Positions 43,101 to 51,226 of a stretch of DNA of 64,000 bases are shown piece by piece. Both the position numbers and the translations under genes were made by a program. The notes under the pieces were generated by a model. That model was not told where the DNA came from, made no database searches, and saw only the letters and a list, made by a program, of their open reading frames with translations. The stretch lies in assembly GCF_000300005.1 (NCBI RefSeq), contig NC_018691.1:1488001-1552000 (forward strand). The letters run 5' to 3'. Numbering within the stretch: the stretch's first letter is position 1; each line of letters opens with the position of its first letter. Origin of the DNA: Alloalcanivorax dieselolei B5. GTDB lineage: Bacteria; Pseudomonadota; Gammaproteobacteria; Pseudomonadales; Alcanivoracaceae.

Positions 43101-45689
43101 ATGGCCAGGGTGAAGGTGCCGGTGTCCGGCGCAGGACGTTTGCTGGTCAGTCTGGAAAGCGGCTCGCGGGTACTGCGTCACTACTGGGTCAAACCCGGTG
43201 ACCAGGAGAACTTCACCCTGGAGATTCCGGTGACCGCGGACATGGCGCCCAACGTCTACGTGCACGCCACTCTGCTGCAAGCGCACAAGGACCGTGACAA
43301 TGACCGCCCGATCCGCCTTTACGGCATCGTGCCGTTATTGGTGGAAGATCCGGACACGCGTCTGGAGCCGGACATCGAGGCTCCGGAGGAAGTGCGTCCG
43401 GAAAGCGAACTGACGGTGACGGTGTCCGAGAAGCAGGGCAGGGCGATGACCTATACCCTGGCGGTGGTGGACGAAGGCCTGCTGGGTCTGACCAATTTCC
43501 AAACACCGAACCCCCATCAAACCTTCTTCCGCCGGGAAGCGCTGGGCGTGCTCACCTGGGACCTGTTCGATCAGGTGGTGGGCGCCTACGGTGGGGAACT
43601 GGAGCGGATGCTGGCGGTGGGCGGTTCGGAGGGGCTGATGGATGGCTCCGAAGCCCAACGCCGCCGGTTCCCGCCGGTGGTGTATTTCGCCGGACCGTTC
43701 GAACTGAAGGCGAAGTCGGAGCAGGAACACAAGGTTCAGTTGCCGGCCTACATGGGTGAGGTCCGGGTGATGGTGGTGGCGGGGCACCGCGACGGCCAGC
43801 AGCGCGCCTACGGCAAGGCGGACACCCCGGTTACCGTGACTCAGCCGTTGACGCTGCTGTCCACGCTGCCACGGGTGCTGGGGCCAGGGGAATCCCTGCA
43901 AGTGCCGGTGAATGTCTTTGCCACCGAGGACACCATTACCGACGTGGATTTGAACCTGAAAGCGGAGCCACCCCTGCACGTCACCCGTGACACCGCCCAG
44001 CTGGCCTTCGAGGAACCCGGAGACAAGATCGCCACGCTGTCACTGGAGGCCGGTGACCAGGTGGGGATCGCCCGGGTCACGGTGTCGGCCAAAGCGGGTA
44101 AGGAGCAGGCCGAGGAGCAGGTGAATCTGCCGATCCGTACCGCCAATCCGCCCACCAGCCGGGAACAGCGCAAGGTGCTGGAACCCGGAGACAGCTGGGC
44201 GCTGGACTGGCGGCCCCATGGTCTGCCTGGCACCAACCAAAGCGCCCTGACGGTCAGCAGTCTGCCCGCCATGGGGCTGGAGCGGCGGCTGGAATACCTG
44301 ATTCGCTATCCCCACGGCTGCGTCGAGCAAACCACCTCCACGGTGTTGCCGCAACTGTACCTGCACCAATTGGTCGGCCTCAGTGACGCCCAGAAACAGG
44401 AAGTGCAGAACAATATCGCCGGCGCCATTGACCGGCTGCGCCGCTTCCAACTGAACGACGGGGCCTTCAGCTACTGGCCCGGCAGCGGCCAGGCCAGCGA
44501 CTGGGGCACGTCCTACGCCGGTCACTTCCTGGTGGAAGCGCGCCGCCTTGGCTATGCGGTACCGGCGCAGATGATCGACAGCTGGCGGGACTATCAGCGG
44601 CGGCTGGCCAGCGACCCCGGCCAGTACGCCTGGCAATGGGCGAGCCAGGCCTACCGGCTCTATACCCTGGCCCTGGCCGGGGAACCGGAAGTCGGTGCCA
44701 TGAACCGCCTGCGCGGCGCCCTGGCGGTAAGCGACAGTCGCAACCGACATGGCCGTTACACCGCCCGCTGGCTGCTTGCCGCCGCCTATCAGCAAATGGG
44801 ACTGACCGATGTGGCCGGTGAATTGATCGCCATTGATGGCGAGGTGGGCGACTACGATGACCCTGGCCCCACCTTCGGCTCCGCTCTGCGTGACCGTGCC
44901 ATCAGCATGATGGTGCTGGAAGCCCGCGGCGATCAGGCGCGAGCCTGGGACGAAGCTCGGGTGGTGGCTGATGATCTGGCCTCCGACCGCTGGTTCTCCA
45001 CCCAGAGTCTGGCCTGGTCGTTGATGGCCATGGCGCGCTTCGCCGGCAACGAAAGCGCGGAGGACGGCTATGATCTGGCCTGGCGGCGGGGTGACGGTGA
45101 TTGGCAGGAAACCCACGCCACCAGCCCGGTGTTCCAGCAACCGCTGGCTATCGATGAGGACGGCGAGTCCATCGTGGTCCGCAATGACAGCGAGCGTCGT
45201 TTGTTCGCCACCATGACCACCGTTGGCACCCCGGCCCCGGGACAGGAAAAAGCGGTGTCCGAGGGCCTCGATCTGTCGGTGACGTTCCTGTCGATGGACG
45301 GCTCGCCGCTGGATCCGGCGCGGCTGACCCAGGGCACGGATTTCCGCGCCCGGGTGACGGTGACCAACCGCACCAACCGCCGCCTGGAAAATCTGGCGCT
45401 GACGCAAATCGTGCCCTCAGGCTGGCAGATCGCCTCGCGTCTGTCGTCCGCTGGGGTGGACGATGCCAAGGACGAGAAGGAAACCCCATTGGATTACCAG
45501 GACGTGCGCGACGACCGGGTGCTGAGCTATTTCTCCCTGAAACCCGGCGCCACGCGTACCGTGAATGTGGAGCTGAACGCCTCGTTCGCCGGCCGTTTCT
45601 ATCTGCCCGGCTGGCAGGTGGAAGCCATGTACCAGGGCTTCATTCAGTCCCGTCAACGTGGCCAGTGGGTGGAAGTCGTGACGGAATGA
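40119..45689 (+). CDS. Alpha-2-macroglobulin family lipoprotein (YfhM-like)
   Basis: A 1856-residue periplasmic lipoprotein that traps proteases with an internal thioester. The signal peptide ends in the lipobox LWAC with Cys21. Repeated macroglobulin-type domains follow, and a helical thioester domain (about 1370-1650) holds the motif GCVEQ with Cys1401 and Gln1404, so the thioester can form. The protein is about 200 residues longer than E. coli YfhM. It is followed by pbpC, an arrangement seen in E. coli, where the pair is thought to defend and repair the envelope after attack. AAGG precedes the ATG. Confidence 0.94.
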   Translation: MQSSALRLMGVSLLLLGLWACDTSDESAPSARDKSEQAEPAAAADSEPDPRWRTHLDSWPRGETGSRAPLVFRFTHPVVEQSALNEPRKSVVKLRPERPFTAVFTARDRLEIRPLEPLRSDQSFTVTLFPQGLSGVDDSLPPLETTLTVLRQQLTIRVEALAPAEGTDTMVLKGRIDTLDLVDNQALESVLSASQGETSLPVVWEHPSGSLIHRFQVSGIRRDVGEEVRLAWDGEPVGEPGSGEQSYSVPQPGQFTVTSVRSESFPDRHVVVQFSEALQAGQDFLGMVALGGKSARVQVDGSRLLVYPSDEVDEKAVLKIAPGVVSAARHTLETEYQQSLVLSMSKPAVRFVGEGAILPRGEVLSVPFEAAAAGAIQVQAFEVFENNISSYLQSRDLDNQHPDTRSGRYLWQKTLELPPSEERGWQRYRLDLTELMAKHPNGLVLLTLKVDPRSIHYQCGDGGPQRQNTLPDNYEGPGQDDEVRRYYHDAGYLRWNQRDNPCSDSYYAYNDQAETSRAFIASNLGLLAKQGEDDQMLVVTTALDTNTPLAGTRVTAYNYQHQSLGSASSGDNGIAELKLSGTPFYLVAKNGKEKGYLKVARNRALPSNQFDTGGERVLDGLKGFFYGERDVWRPGDDIHLTFVLDDPQQRLPADHPVTVDWFDPRGNKVASYTNDGPVNGFYTFTLKTEESAPTGNWRAVARLGERDFDTRLRVEAIKPNRLRIELTAPEQVFAGQSTPLALHGQWLNGARASALKADVKVRLLNGADPFPGYAGYTFKDPSRTLQAEPFTAFEGRLDATGDATVNLAVPAVTPPGMAAALVTTRIFENGGDYSTQVQRLPVAPYRHWVGLRVPDGDGWGGALGRGQNHNLDLLTLDQEGQPESRSVTLSVYRIDWRWWWDRGANDLANFISNPHTRKVKATQLTTNDKGRVQWQLNGPDYDWGRYLVRVCDDKGGHCAAQTVYLGWSGQRGGGGDAASRLALSTDKEQYQVGEMARVKVPVSGAGRLLVSLESGSRVLRHYWVKPGDQENFTLEIPVTADMAPNVYVHATLLQAHKDRDNDRPIRLYGIVPLLVEDPDTRLEPDIEAPEEVRPESELTVTVSEKQGRAMTYTLAVVDEGLLGLTNFQTPNPHQTFFRREALGVLTWDLFDQVVGAYGGELERMLAVGGSEGLMDGSEAQRRRFPPVVYFAGPFELKAKSEQEHKVQLPAYMGEVRVMVVAGHRDGQQRAYGKADTPVTVTQPLTLLSTLPRVLGPGESLQVPVNVFATEDTITDVDLNLKAEPPLHVTRDTAQLAFEEPGDKIATLSLEAGDQVGIARVTVSAKAGKEQAEEQVNLPIRTANPPTSREQRKVLEPGDSWALDWRPHGLPGTNQSALTVSSLPAMGLERRLEYLIRYPHGCVEQTTSTVLPQLYLHQLVGLSDAQKQEVQNNIAGAIDRLRRFQLNDGAFSYWPGSGQASDWGTSYAGHFLVEARRLGYAVPAQMIDSWRDYQRRLASDPGQYAWQWASQAYRLYTLALAGEPEVGAMNRLRGALAVSDSRNRHGRYTARWLLAAAYQQMGLTDVAGELIAIDGEVGDYDDPGPTFGSALRDRAISMMVLEARGDQARAWDEARVVADDLASDRWFSTQSLAWSLMAMARFAGNESAEDGYDLAWRRGDGDWQETHATSPVFQQPLAIDEDGESIVVRNDSERRLFATMTTVGTPAPGQEKAVSEGLDLSVTFLSMDGSPLDPARLTQGTDFRARVTVTNRTNRRLENLALTQIVPSGWQIASRLSSAGVDDAKDEKETPLDYQDVRDDRVLSYFSLKPGATRTVNVELNASFAGRFYLPGWQVEAMYQGFIQSRQRGQWVEVVTE

Positions 45690-45756
45690 CCCTGGCGGGT
45701 CGGGCATGGAGGCCCGGCCCGTATGCTGGACGTCGCCCGAAAATGCCTGGAACACG

Positions 45757-48090
45757 ATGACAAAACCGTCTCCCTCACGCCGCCGTCGGCGCATCCTGGC
45801 GGCACTGCTGCTGGTGGTGCTGGCGGCGTTGGCGCTGCTGCAGTTCTCGCCGTTGCCGGCGCCGCTGCAGCGGACCGACTATGCGGTGCTGATGCTGGAT
45901 CGAAGCGGGCGGCCCCTGGCGGCCCGTATCGCCGCGGATCAACAATGGCGCTTCGCCCCGGTGGAGACGCTGCCGGACAAGTACCGTGAAGCCCTGCTGA
46001 CCTTCGAGGATCGCCGTTTCCTCTGGCACCCGGGTGTCGACCCGCTGGCGCTGGTGCGGGCCACGGTGGCCAATATTCGCGCCGGCAGGGTGGTCAGCGG
46101 CGGCTCCACCCTGACCATGCAATTAGCCCGGCTGTTGCGGGACGATCCGCCCCGCACCTTGTGGGAAAAGGGCCGCGAGGCGTTGCTGGCGTTGCAATTG
46201 GAATGGCGCCTGGGCAAGTCACGAATTCTGGTGGAGTACGCCAGCCGGGCGCCGTTCGGCGGCAACACGGTGGGATTGAGAGCGGCGGCCTGGCGCTATT
46301 TCCAGCGCGCGCCGGACGATCTGAGTTGGGCGGAAGCAGCACTGCTGGCGGTGCTGCCCAACAGCCCCGCACTGATCCACCCGGGGCGCCAGCGCCAGCA
46401 GTTACTGGCCAAGCGGGACCGTCTGCTGGAAGCCCTGCGCCAACGGGGCCTGATCGATGCGGACGAGCTACGGTTGGCGAAGCTGGAACCGCTGCCGCGC
46501 ACCGCGCGATTGCCGTCGCTGGCCCCGCATCTGCTCGACACCCTGGCGGCCAACGCCACCTCGCCGCTGATTCACACCACTCTGGATGCCGGGCTGCAAC
46601 AGCGGGTGAACGCCCTCACCGAACAGCATGGACGGCGTCTGGCCAACGACGGCGTGCACAATCTGGCGGTGGTGGTGATCGACCATCGCGATCTGGCGGT
46701 GCGCGCCTATGTGGGCAATGTCACCCACGGTGACCGCCGTGAATACGGGGCGGCGGTGGATATCGCCGGGCGTCCCCGCTCCACCGGCAGCGTGCTCAAG
46801 CCGCTGCTGTACGGTTTGATGTTACAGGAAGGCCTGCTGCTGCCGGATACCCTGGTGCCCGACCTGCCCACCAACTACGGCGGTTACAGTCCGGAGAATT
46901 TCGACCGCGAATACCGGGGCGCGGTGCCGGCCCACGAAGCCCTGGCCCAGTCGCTGAATATCCCCGCCGTGCGTATGTTGCGCCAATACGGCGTGGCCCG
47001 CTTCCACGACCGGTTGCGCGCCATGGGAATGAGCACGCTGTTCAGGGATGCCGAGAACTACGGTTTGACCCTGGTGCTGGGCGGTGCCGAAGGCAAGTTG
47101 ATGGAGCTGACGGCGCTGTACGCCCGGCTGATGGCCAGCGCCCGTGACGGCCAGGCGGCGCCGGTTACGGTGCTGAGCGATGTCCAGCCGCTGCCGGAGC
47201 CGTTTCCGATCGGCGCGGGCGCCGCCTGGTTGACGCTGGAGGCGCTGCGTGACGTGGCCCGGCCCGGCACCGCCCGGCAATGGCGACTGTATCGTTCCAG
47301 CCAGGCGATCGCCTGGAAGACCGGTACCAGCTATGGTTTGCGCGACGCCTGGGCGATCGGCAGCAACGGCCGCTATACGGTGGGCGTCTGGGCCGGCAAC
47401 GGCAACGGTGAACCGGCCCCGGCGCTGGGTGGCGCCACCACCGCGGCGCCGCTGATGCTGGATCTGTTCAGCCTGCTGGGGCCGGCGGAGTGGCCTCAGG
47501 CGCCGCTGGGCGATCTGAAGGAACTGCAGGTGTGCCGTGACGATGGCTATCTGGCCGGCGGGCAGTGCTCGGCGCGTACCGTGTTGGCGCCGCTGGACAG
47601 TCACTTCCAGGCCGTCACGCCACATCATTTGCGTGTGCATGTGGACGATCAGGGACGGCGGGTGCACAGCGGTTGCGAGAACGTGGCCGCCATGAGCGCC
47701 CGCGACTGGTTCGTGCTGCCGCCGGCGCAGGCCTATTTCTACCGCTTCCGGCACCCGGAATACCGGCCCCTGCCGGCCTGGCGGGAAGATTGCGCGGACG
47801 GCGCCCGGGCGCTGAGTTCACGGGCGCCGATGGCGGTGATTTATCCCCATGCCGGCTCCGCGCTCTATCTGCCGGTGGAACTGGGCGGGCAGCGTGGTGG
47901 GGCGGTGTTCCGGGTGGTGCATGAACGCGATGACGCCGAACTGTTCTGGCACCTGGACGACCGCTATCTGGGGCGCACCGCGCACTTCCATGAATGGGCG
48001 ATCCAGGCGGCGCCCGGCTGGCATACCCTCACACTGGTGGACGATCAGGGCTTTCGTCTGCGGCGCCGCTTCCAGGTGTTGTCCCATTAG
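45757..48090 (+). CDS. pbpC: Penicillin-binding protein 1C (bifunctional glycosyltransferase/transpeptidase)
   Basis: A 777-residue inner-membrane class A PBP of the 1C type. A basic N-terminus and one membrane segment (about 11-29) precede the glycosyltransferase domain (TFEDRRFLWHPGVD near 84 and GGSTLTMQLARLL near 115) and the transpeptidase domain with Ser345-x-x-Lys348 (TGSVLKP), SLN with Ser399, and KTGTS at Lys521. A C-terminal BiPBP_C domain follows. Activity against beta-lactams is often low in this class. The ATG at 45757 lies 67 bases after the A2M stop, making a two-gene operon likely. Confidence 0.94.
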   Translation: MTKPSPSRRRRRILAALLLVVLAALALLQFSPLPAPLQRTDYAVLMLDRSGRPLAARIAADQQWRFAPVETLPDKYREALLTFEDRRFLWHPGVDPLALVRATVANIRAGRVVSGGSTLTMQLARLLRDDPPRTLWEKGREALLALQLEWRLGKSRILVEYASRAPFGGNTVGLRAAAWRYFQRAPDDLSWAEAALLAVLPNSPALIHPGRQRQQLLAKRDRLLEALRQRGLIDADELRLAKLEPLPRTARLPSLAPHLLDTLAANATSPLIHTTLDAGLQQRVNALTEQHGRRLANDGVHNLAVVVIDHRDLAVRAYVGNVTHGDRREYGAAVDIAGRPRSTGSVLKPLLYGLMLQEGLLLPDTLVPDLPTNYGGYSPENFDREYRGAVPAHEALAQSLNIPAVRMLRQYGVARFHDRLRAMGMSTLFRDAENYGLTLVLGGAEGKLMELTALYARLMASARDGQAAPVTVLSDVQPLPEPFPIGAGAAWLTLEALRDVARPGTARQWRLYRSSQAIAWKTGTSYGLRDAWAIGSNGRYTVGVWAGNGNGEPAPALGGATTAAPLMLDLFSLLGPAEWPQAPLGDLKELQVCRDDGYLAGGQCSARTVLAPLDSHFQAVTPHHLRVHVDDQGRRVHSGCENVAAMSARDWFVLPPAQAYFYRFRHPEYRPLPAWREDCADGARALSSRAPMAVIYPHAGSALYLPVELGGQRGGAVFRVVHERDDAELFWHLDDRYLGRTAHFHEWAIQAAPGWHTLTLVDDQGFRLRRRFQVLSH

Positions 48091-48126
48091 TGGACGATGA
48101 ACCGGTACGCGAACCTGAGGCGCGGC

Positions 48127-48480
48127 TCAGGGGGGTTCGATCTCGCGCAGGAAATTCCGCAGAATCCGCCGGCTTTGTGCCAGTTTTTCCGCTTTCTGGT
48201 CGGCCAGGCGGATCTGTTCATGCAGGACGGTACGAAGCTCATCGCAGGGCTCGAACACCGGGCCCTCACCACGCACACACGGCAGGAACTCGCGAATCGT
48301 CGCCAGGGTCATGCCTCCGGAACCGAGCAGCTTGATCCGCTCCACGGTGCGTATCTCCGCGGCATCATAGTCGCGGTAGCCGCTGGCCGTGCGTCGTGGT
48401 TGGAGCAGCCCTTCGGTTTCGTAGTAGCGCAGCATGCGGACGCTCACGCCGGTACGTTTCGACAGCTCGCCTATTTTCAT
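48127..48480 (-). CDS. MerR-family transcriptional regulator
   Basis: A 117-residue regulator. The N-terminal winged helix is typical (MKIGELSKRTGVSVRMLRYYE, then GYRDYDAAEIRTVERIKLLG), followed by a long coiled-coil dimerisation helix (HEQIRLADQKAEKLAQSRRIL). The short C-terminus has one Cys in FLPCVRG and one in FEPCDEL; no clear metal-binding loop as in CueR/MerR, so the inducer is unknown. It is divergent from the class IV aminotransferase-fold gene, and a MerR-type operator lies between them, so that gene is the probable target. Confidence 0.9.
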   Translation of the reverse strand: MKIGELSKRTGVSVRMLRYYETEGLLQPRRTASGYRDYDAAEIRTVERIKLLGSGGMTLATIREFLPCVRGEGPVFEPCDELRTVLHEQIRLADQKAEKLAQSRRILRNFLREIEPP

Positions 48481-48489
48481 CTCATCGCC

Positions 48490-48519
48490 TTGACTCTGAC
48501 AGCGCTGTCACAGTTTAAG
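48490..48519 (+). promoter_or_regulatory. MerR-type operator/promoter for the class IV aminotransferase gene
   Basis: TTGACT (-35) and TTTAAG (-10) are 18 bases apart, and the spacer holds the perfect 14-bp palindrome TGACAGCGCTGTCA. A long spacer filled by a dyad is the hallmark of promoters activated by MerR proteins through DNA untwisting. It lies between the divergent genes, 10 bases from the regulator's ATG and 38 from the target's. Confidence 0.75.
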
Positions 48520-48556
48520 GTGCCGGCTCCTTCATGTGAATCAGGAGCAGCGTGGC

Positions 48557-49372
48557 ATGCCTATTGAAAATCATCCCTATCAAGCCGCCATCAACGGCCG
48601 CCCGGTCACCGTCGCGGCGGTGACGCCCCTGGCGTTCGCGGGGTTCGCGCACTTCACCGCGATGCAGGTGCGAAGTCGCAAGGTCAAAGGGCTCGATCTG
48701 CATTTGACCCGTCTGCGTGCAGCCTCCATGGAATTTTTTGGCGTGGCCGTGTCCGATCAACGGATGCGCTCCTATATCAAAGCGGCCATCGACGCCGGCC
48801 CGGCGGATCAATCACTGACGGTCACGGTTTTTGTTGGTGATGGTGAGTTCAGCGGGCGCAGCATGGATACGGAACCTGAGGTGCTGGTTCGCACCGATGC
48901 TCCGGCCGACGGGCCCGGGGGGCCGCTGAGATTGAGCGTGGTGGAGCATGAGCGTCCCCTGGCGGCGATCAAGCATGTTGGCGAAGCCGGCAAGACCTAC
49001 TATCTGCATCAGGCCATCCGCCAGGGCTTCGATGACGCCGCTTTTGTCGACCGACAGGGACGATTAGGTGAAGCCACCATCTGGAATCTGGTGTTCTGGG
49101 ATGGCGAGGCGGTTGTCTGGCCCAGGGCGGCGATCCTGAACGGCACCATGATGGGCATGGTTCAGCGACAACTGGATCGCCTTGGCATTGCCCAGCGCCA
49201 TGAAGAGATCACTCTGGAGCGTCTTGGCGATCTGGCCGGGGCGGCGGTGATGAATTCATGGACACCGGGTATCGCGGTCACCGCCATTGGCGGGAACACG
49301 ATTCCGGAGGCGGAGTCTTTCATGCGCTTGCTGCACCGGTGCCATGAAGCCGAACCGGCCGTTTCCCTGTAA
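48557..49372 (+). CDS. Class IV aminotransferase-fold PLP enzyme
   Basis: A 271-residue fold-type IV PLP protein, related to branched-chain aminotransferases, D-amino acid transaminase and aminodeoxychorismate lyase. Residues LHLTRLRAASMEFFG near 46, a probable Schiff-base lysine Lys139 in AAIKHVGEAGK, and GFDDAAFVDRQGRLGEATIWNLVFW near 157 outline the fold; NSWTPGIAVTAIGG gives the phosphate-side loop. The reaction cannot be assigned. The ATG at 48557 has GGAG nine bases before it; a GTG 21 bases upstream is less likely. Probably controlled by the adjacent MerR regulator. Confidence 0.83.
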   Translation: MPIENHPYQAAINGRPVTVAAVTPLAFAGFAHFTAMQVRSRKVKGLDLHLTRLRAASMEFFGVAVSDQRMRSYIKAAIDAGPADQSLTVTVFVGDGEFSGRSMDTEPEVLVRTDAPADGPGGPLRLSVVEHERPLAAIKHVGEAGKTYYLHQAIRQGFDDAAFVDRQGRLGEATIWNLVFWDGEAVVWPRAAILNGTMMGMVQRQLDRLGIAQRHEEITLERLGDLAGAAVMNSWTPGIAVTAIGGNTIPEAESFMRLLHRCHEAEPAVSL

Positions 49373-49404
49373 CGGTCGGTCTTGGACTGGTAGCTACAAG
49401 GCGC

Positions 49405-49480
49405 CTGTAGGAGCTTGCCCTGCAAGCGAATCTTTTGGCCCGGAGAGAGCCCAATTCGCTTGCAGGGCAAGCTCCTACAG
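49405..49480. repeat. REP inverted pair (family A), shorter arms
   Basis: Two perfect 27-bp arms (CTGTAGGAGCTTGCCC through GCGAAT) around a 22-base centre. The outer 11 bases of each arm that pair in the other copies do not pair here. It lies between the convergent aminotransferase and BCCT genes. Confidence 0.9.
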
Positions 49481-49505
49481 CGACTTCGTGCAACCGTTCT
49501 GGCGA

Positions 49506-51131
49506 TCAGCCCGGCGGAGTGCGATTCACCGTGGTCAGGCGCCGGCGAATCTTTTCCTCCGGCGCCAGATCGGTGAATTCTTCCGCTTCGAACGGGTCGC
49601 CGCCCACCGGTGTGCTTTCATTGCGGTGATACAGATCCAGCAACATATTGCGGCGATCCTCGCGCAGCTCACGCACCAGCACGATCACCATCAGAAACAA
49701 CACCAGGGCGAACGGCAGGGCAGCCAATAGCGCCGCTGATTGCAGGCCTTTCAGCCCTCCGGCTGATATCAGCGTGATGCAGATGGCGGAAATCAGCACA
49801 CCCCAGGTCAGGCGTTTTTTCAGCGGCGGATTGAGAGAACCCTGATCGGTCATCTGCGCCACGATGTAGGTGGCCGAGTCCGCCGAGGTGACCAGGAAGA
49901 TGAACAGCAGCACCATGGTCAGGCCGCTGAGGAGATGGCCATAAGGCAACAGCTCGTACATTTTGAACAAACCGCTGGGAACGTCGTTGTGAACCACGGC
50001 GGCGAGGCCGGCGTTCTGGGTCAGGTCCAGGTCCAGCGCCGTGCCGCCGAATACGGCGATCCAGGCGCAGGCCAGCAGCGGCGGCACCAGCAGCACGCCG
50101 AACACGAACTCCTTGATGGTGCGCCCGCGCGATACCCGCGCCACGAAGGTGCCGACGAAGGGGGACCAGGCGATAACCCAGGCCCAATAGAACACGGTGA
50201 AGCGGTCCATCCAGTCGCCGCGCTCGAACGGGGGAATGGTCAGCGCCATTTTGATGAAGTTGCCAAAGTAATCACCCAGGCCGTTCACGAACACGTCGAA
50301 GATCCGCACAGTGGGCCCGGTGATCAGCATATAGGCCATCAGCGTCAGGCACAGCACCATGTTCAGATTGCTGAGCACGCGGATGCCGCGATCCAGGCCG
50401 GTGTAGGACGACGCCATGTAACACAGGAACATGGCGCCGAGGATGCCGGCTTTGCTCCAGACATCATTGGGCCAGCCGAACACCGATTCCAGACCGCCGT
50501 TCATTTGCAGCACGCCGAGCCCGAGGGACGTGGCGACGCCGGTGACGGTGGCGATCACCGCCATCACGTCGAGGGTATCGGAGGCGACCTGACGGCGTGG
50601 CAGGTCGCGCAGGGCCGGTTCCACCATGGTCGACACCAGCCCGGGGCGGTCTTTTCGGAACTGGAAAAAGGCGATGATCAGGCCCACCAGGGTGAACGCG
50701 GCCCACTGATTGACGCCCCAGTGGAAGAAACTGTACTGGATCGCCAGGGCGGCGGCTTGCCGGGTGCCCGGCTCGGCGAGACCGTGGGGCGGCTCCTGCA
50801 AATGCAGCATCGGTTCGGCCATGCCGTAGAACACCAGCCCGACACCGAAGCCGGCGGAGAGCAACATGCTGAGCCAGGAAAACAGACTGTAGTCCGGCGT
50901 GCTGTCCTGGGGGCCGAGGCGGATCTTGCCGTACTTACTGAACGCCAGCACCAGCAGGAACACCACGAATACGAAGACGCTGAGCAGGTAGAACCAACCG
51001 AAGTAGCGGCTCAGGCTGGATAACAAGGTGGCGGCGGTACTGGCGAAGGCTTTGGGGAAGGCGGCGCCGAGGGCGACCAGGGAAACGATGATGGCGGCGG
51101 AGGTCAGGTAGACCCGCTGAGTCGATAGCAT
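49506..51131 (-). CDS. BCCT-family betaine/carnitine/choline transporter
   Basis: A 541-residue inner-membrane transporter with about twelve hydrophobic segments. The family signature is visible in YGMAEPMLHLQEPP near residue 105, FHWGVNQWAAFTLVGLIIAFF near 140, and FYWAWVIAWSPFVGTFVARVSRGRTIKEFV near 320, which contains the Trp-rich substrate box. BCCT carriers import betaine, choline or carnitine with Na+ or H+, commonly for osmoprotection in marine bacteria. The C-terminal tail is short (about 50 residues), unlike the long regulatory tail of BetT from E. coli. No betaine synthesis genes are adjacent. Confidence 0.92.
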   Translation of the reverse strand: MLSTQRVYLTSAAIIVSLVALGAAFPKAFASTAATLLSSLSRYFGWFYLLSVFVFVVFLLVLAFSKYGKIRLGPQDSTPDYSLFSWLSMLLSAGFGVGLVFYGMAEPMLHLQEPPHGLAEPGTRQAAALAIQYSFFHWGVNQWAAFTLVGLIIAFFQFRKDRPGLVSTMVEPALRDLPRRQVASDTLDVMAVIATVTGVATSLGLGVLQMNGGLESVFGWPNDVWSKAGILGAMFLCYMASSYTGLDRGIRVLSNLNMVLCLTLMAYMLITGPTVRIFDVFVNGLGDYFGNFIKMALTIPPFERGDWMDRFTVFYWAWVIAWSPFVGTFVARVSRGRTIKEFVFGVLLVPPLLACAWIAVFGGTALDLDLTQNAGLAAVVHNDVPSGLFKMYELLPYGHLLSGLTMVLLFIFLVTSADSATYIVAQMTDQGSLNPPLKKRLTWGVLISAICITLISAGGLKGLQSAALLAALPFALVLFLMVIVLVRELREDRRNMLLDLYHRNESTPVGGDPFEAEEFTDLAPEEKIRRRLTTVNRTPPG

Positions 51132-51226
51132 AGCCTCGTCCTTGGGGCGGAACGAACAACGAAGAACCAGTCCCCTAGGGTGGCAGATCCGGCGGTGGAA
51201 TGCATCCCGCCGGACCTTCGGGCCGG

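Noticed and set aside
40860-45407. Several long minus-strand frames antisense to the A2M gene
   Set aside because: Same cause as over purL; the plus strand has lipobox, macroglobulin domains and thioester motif.
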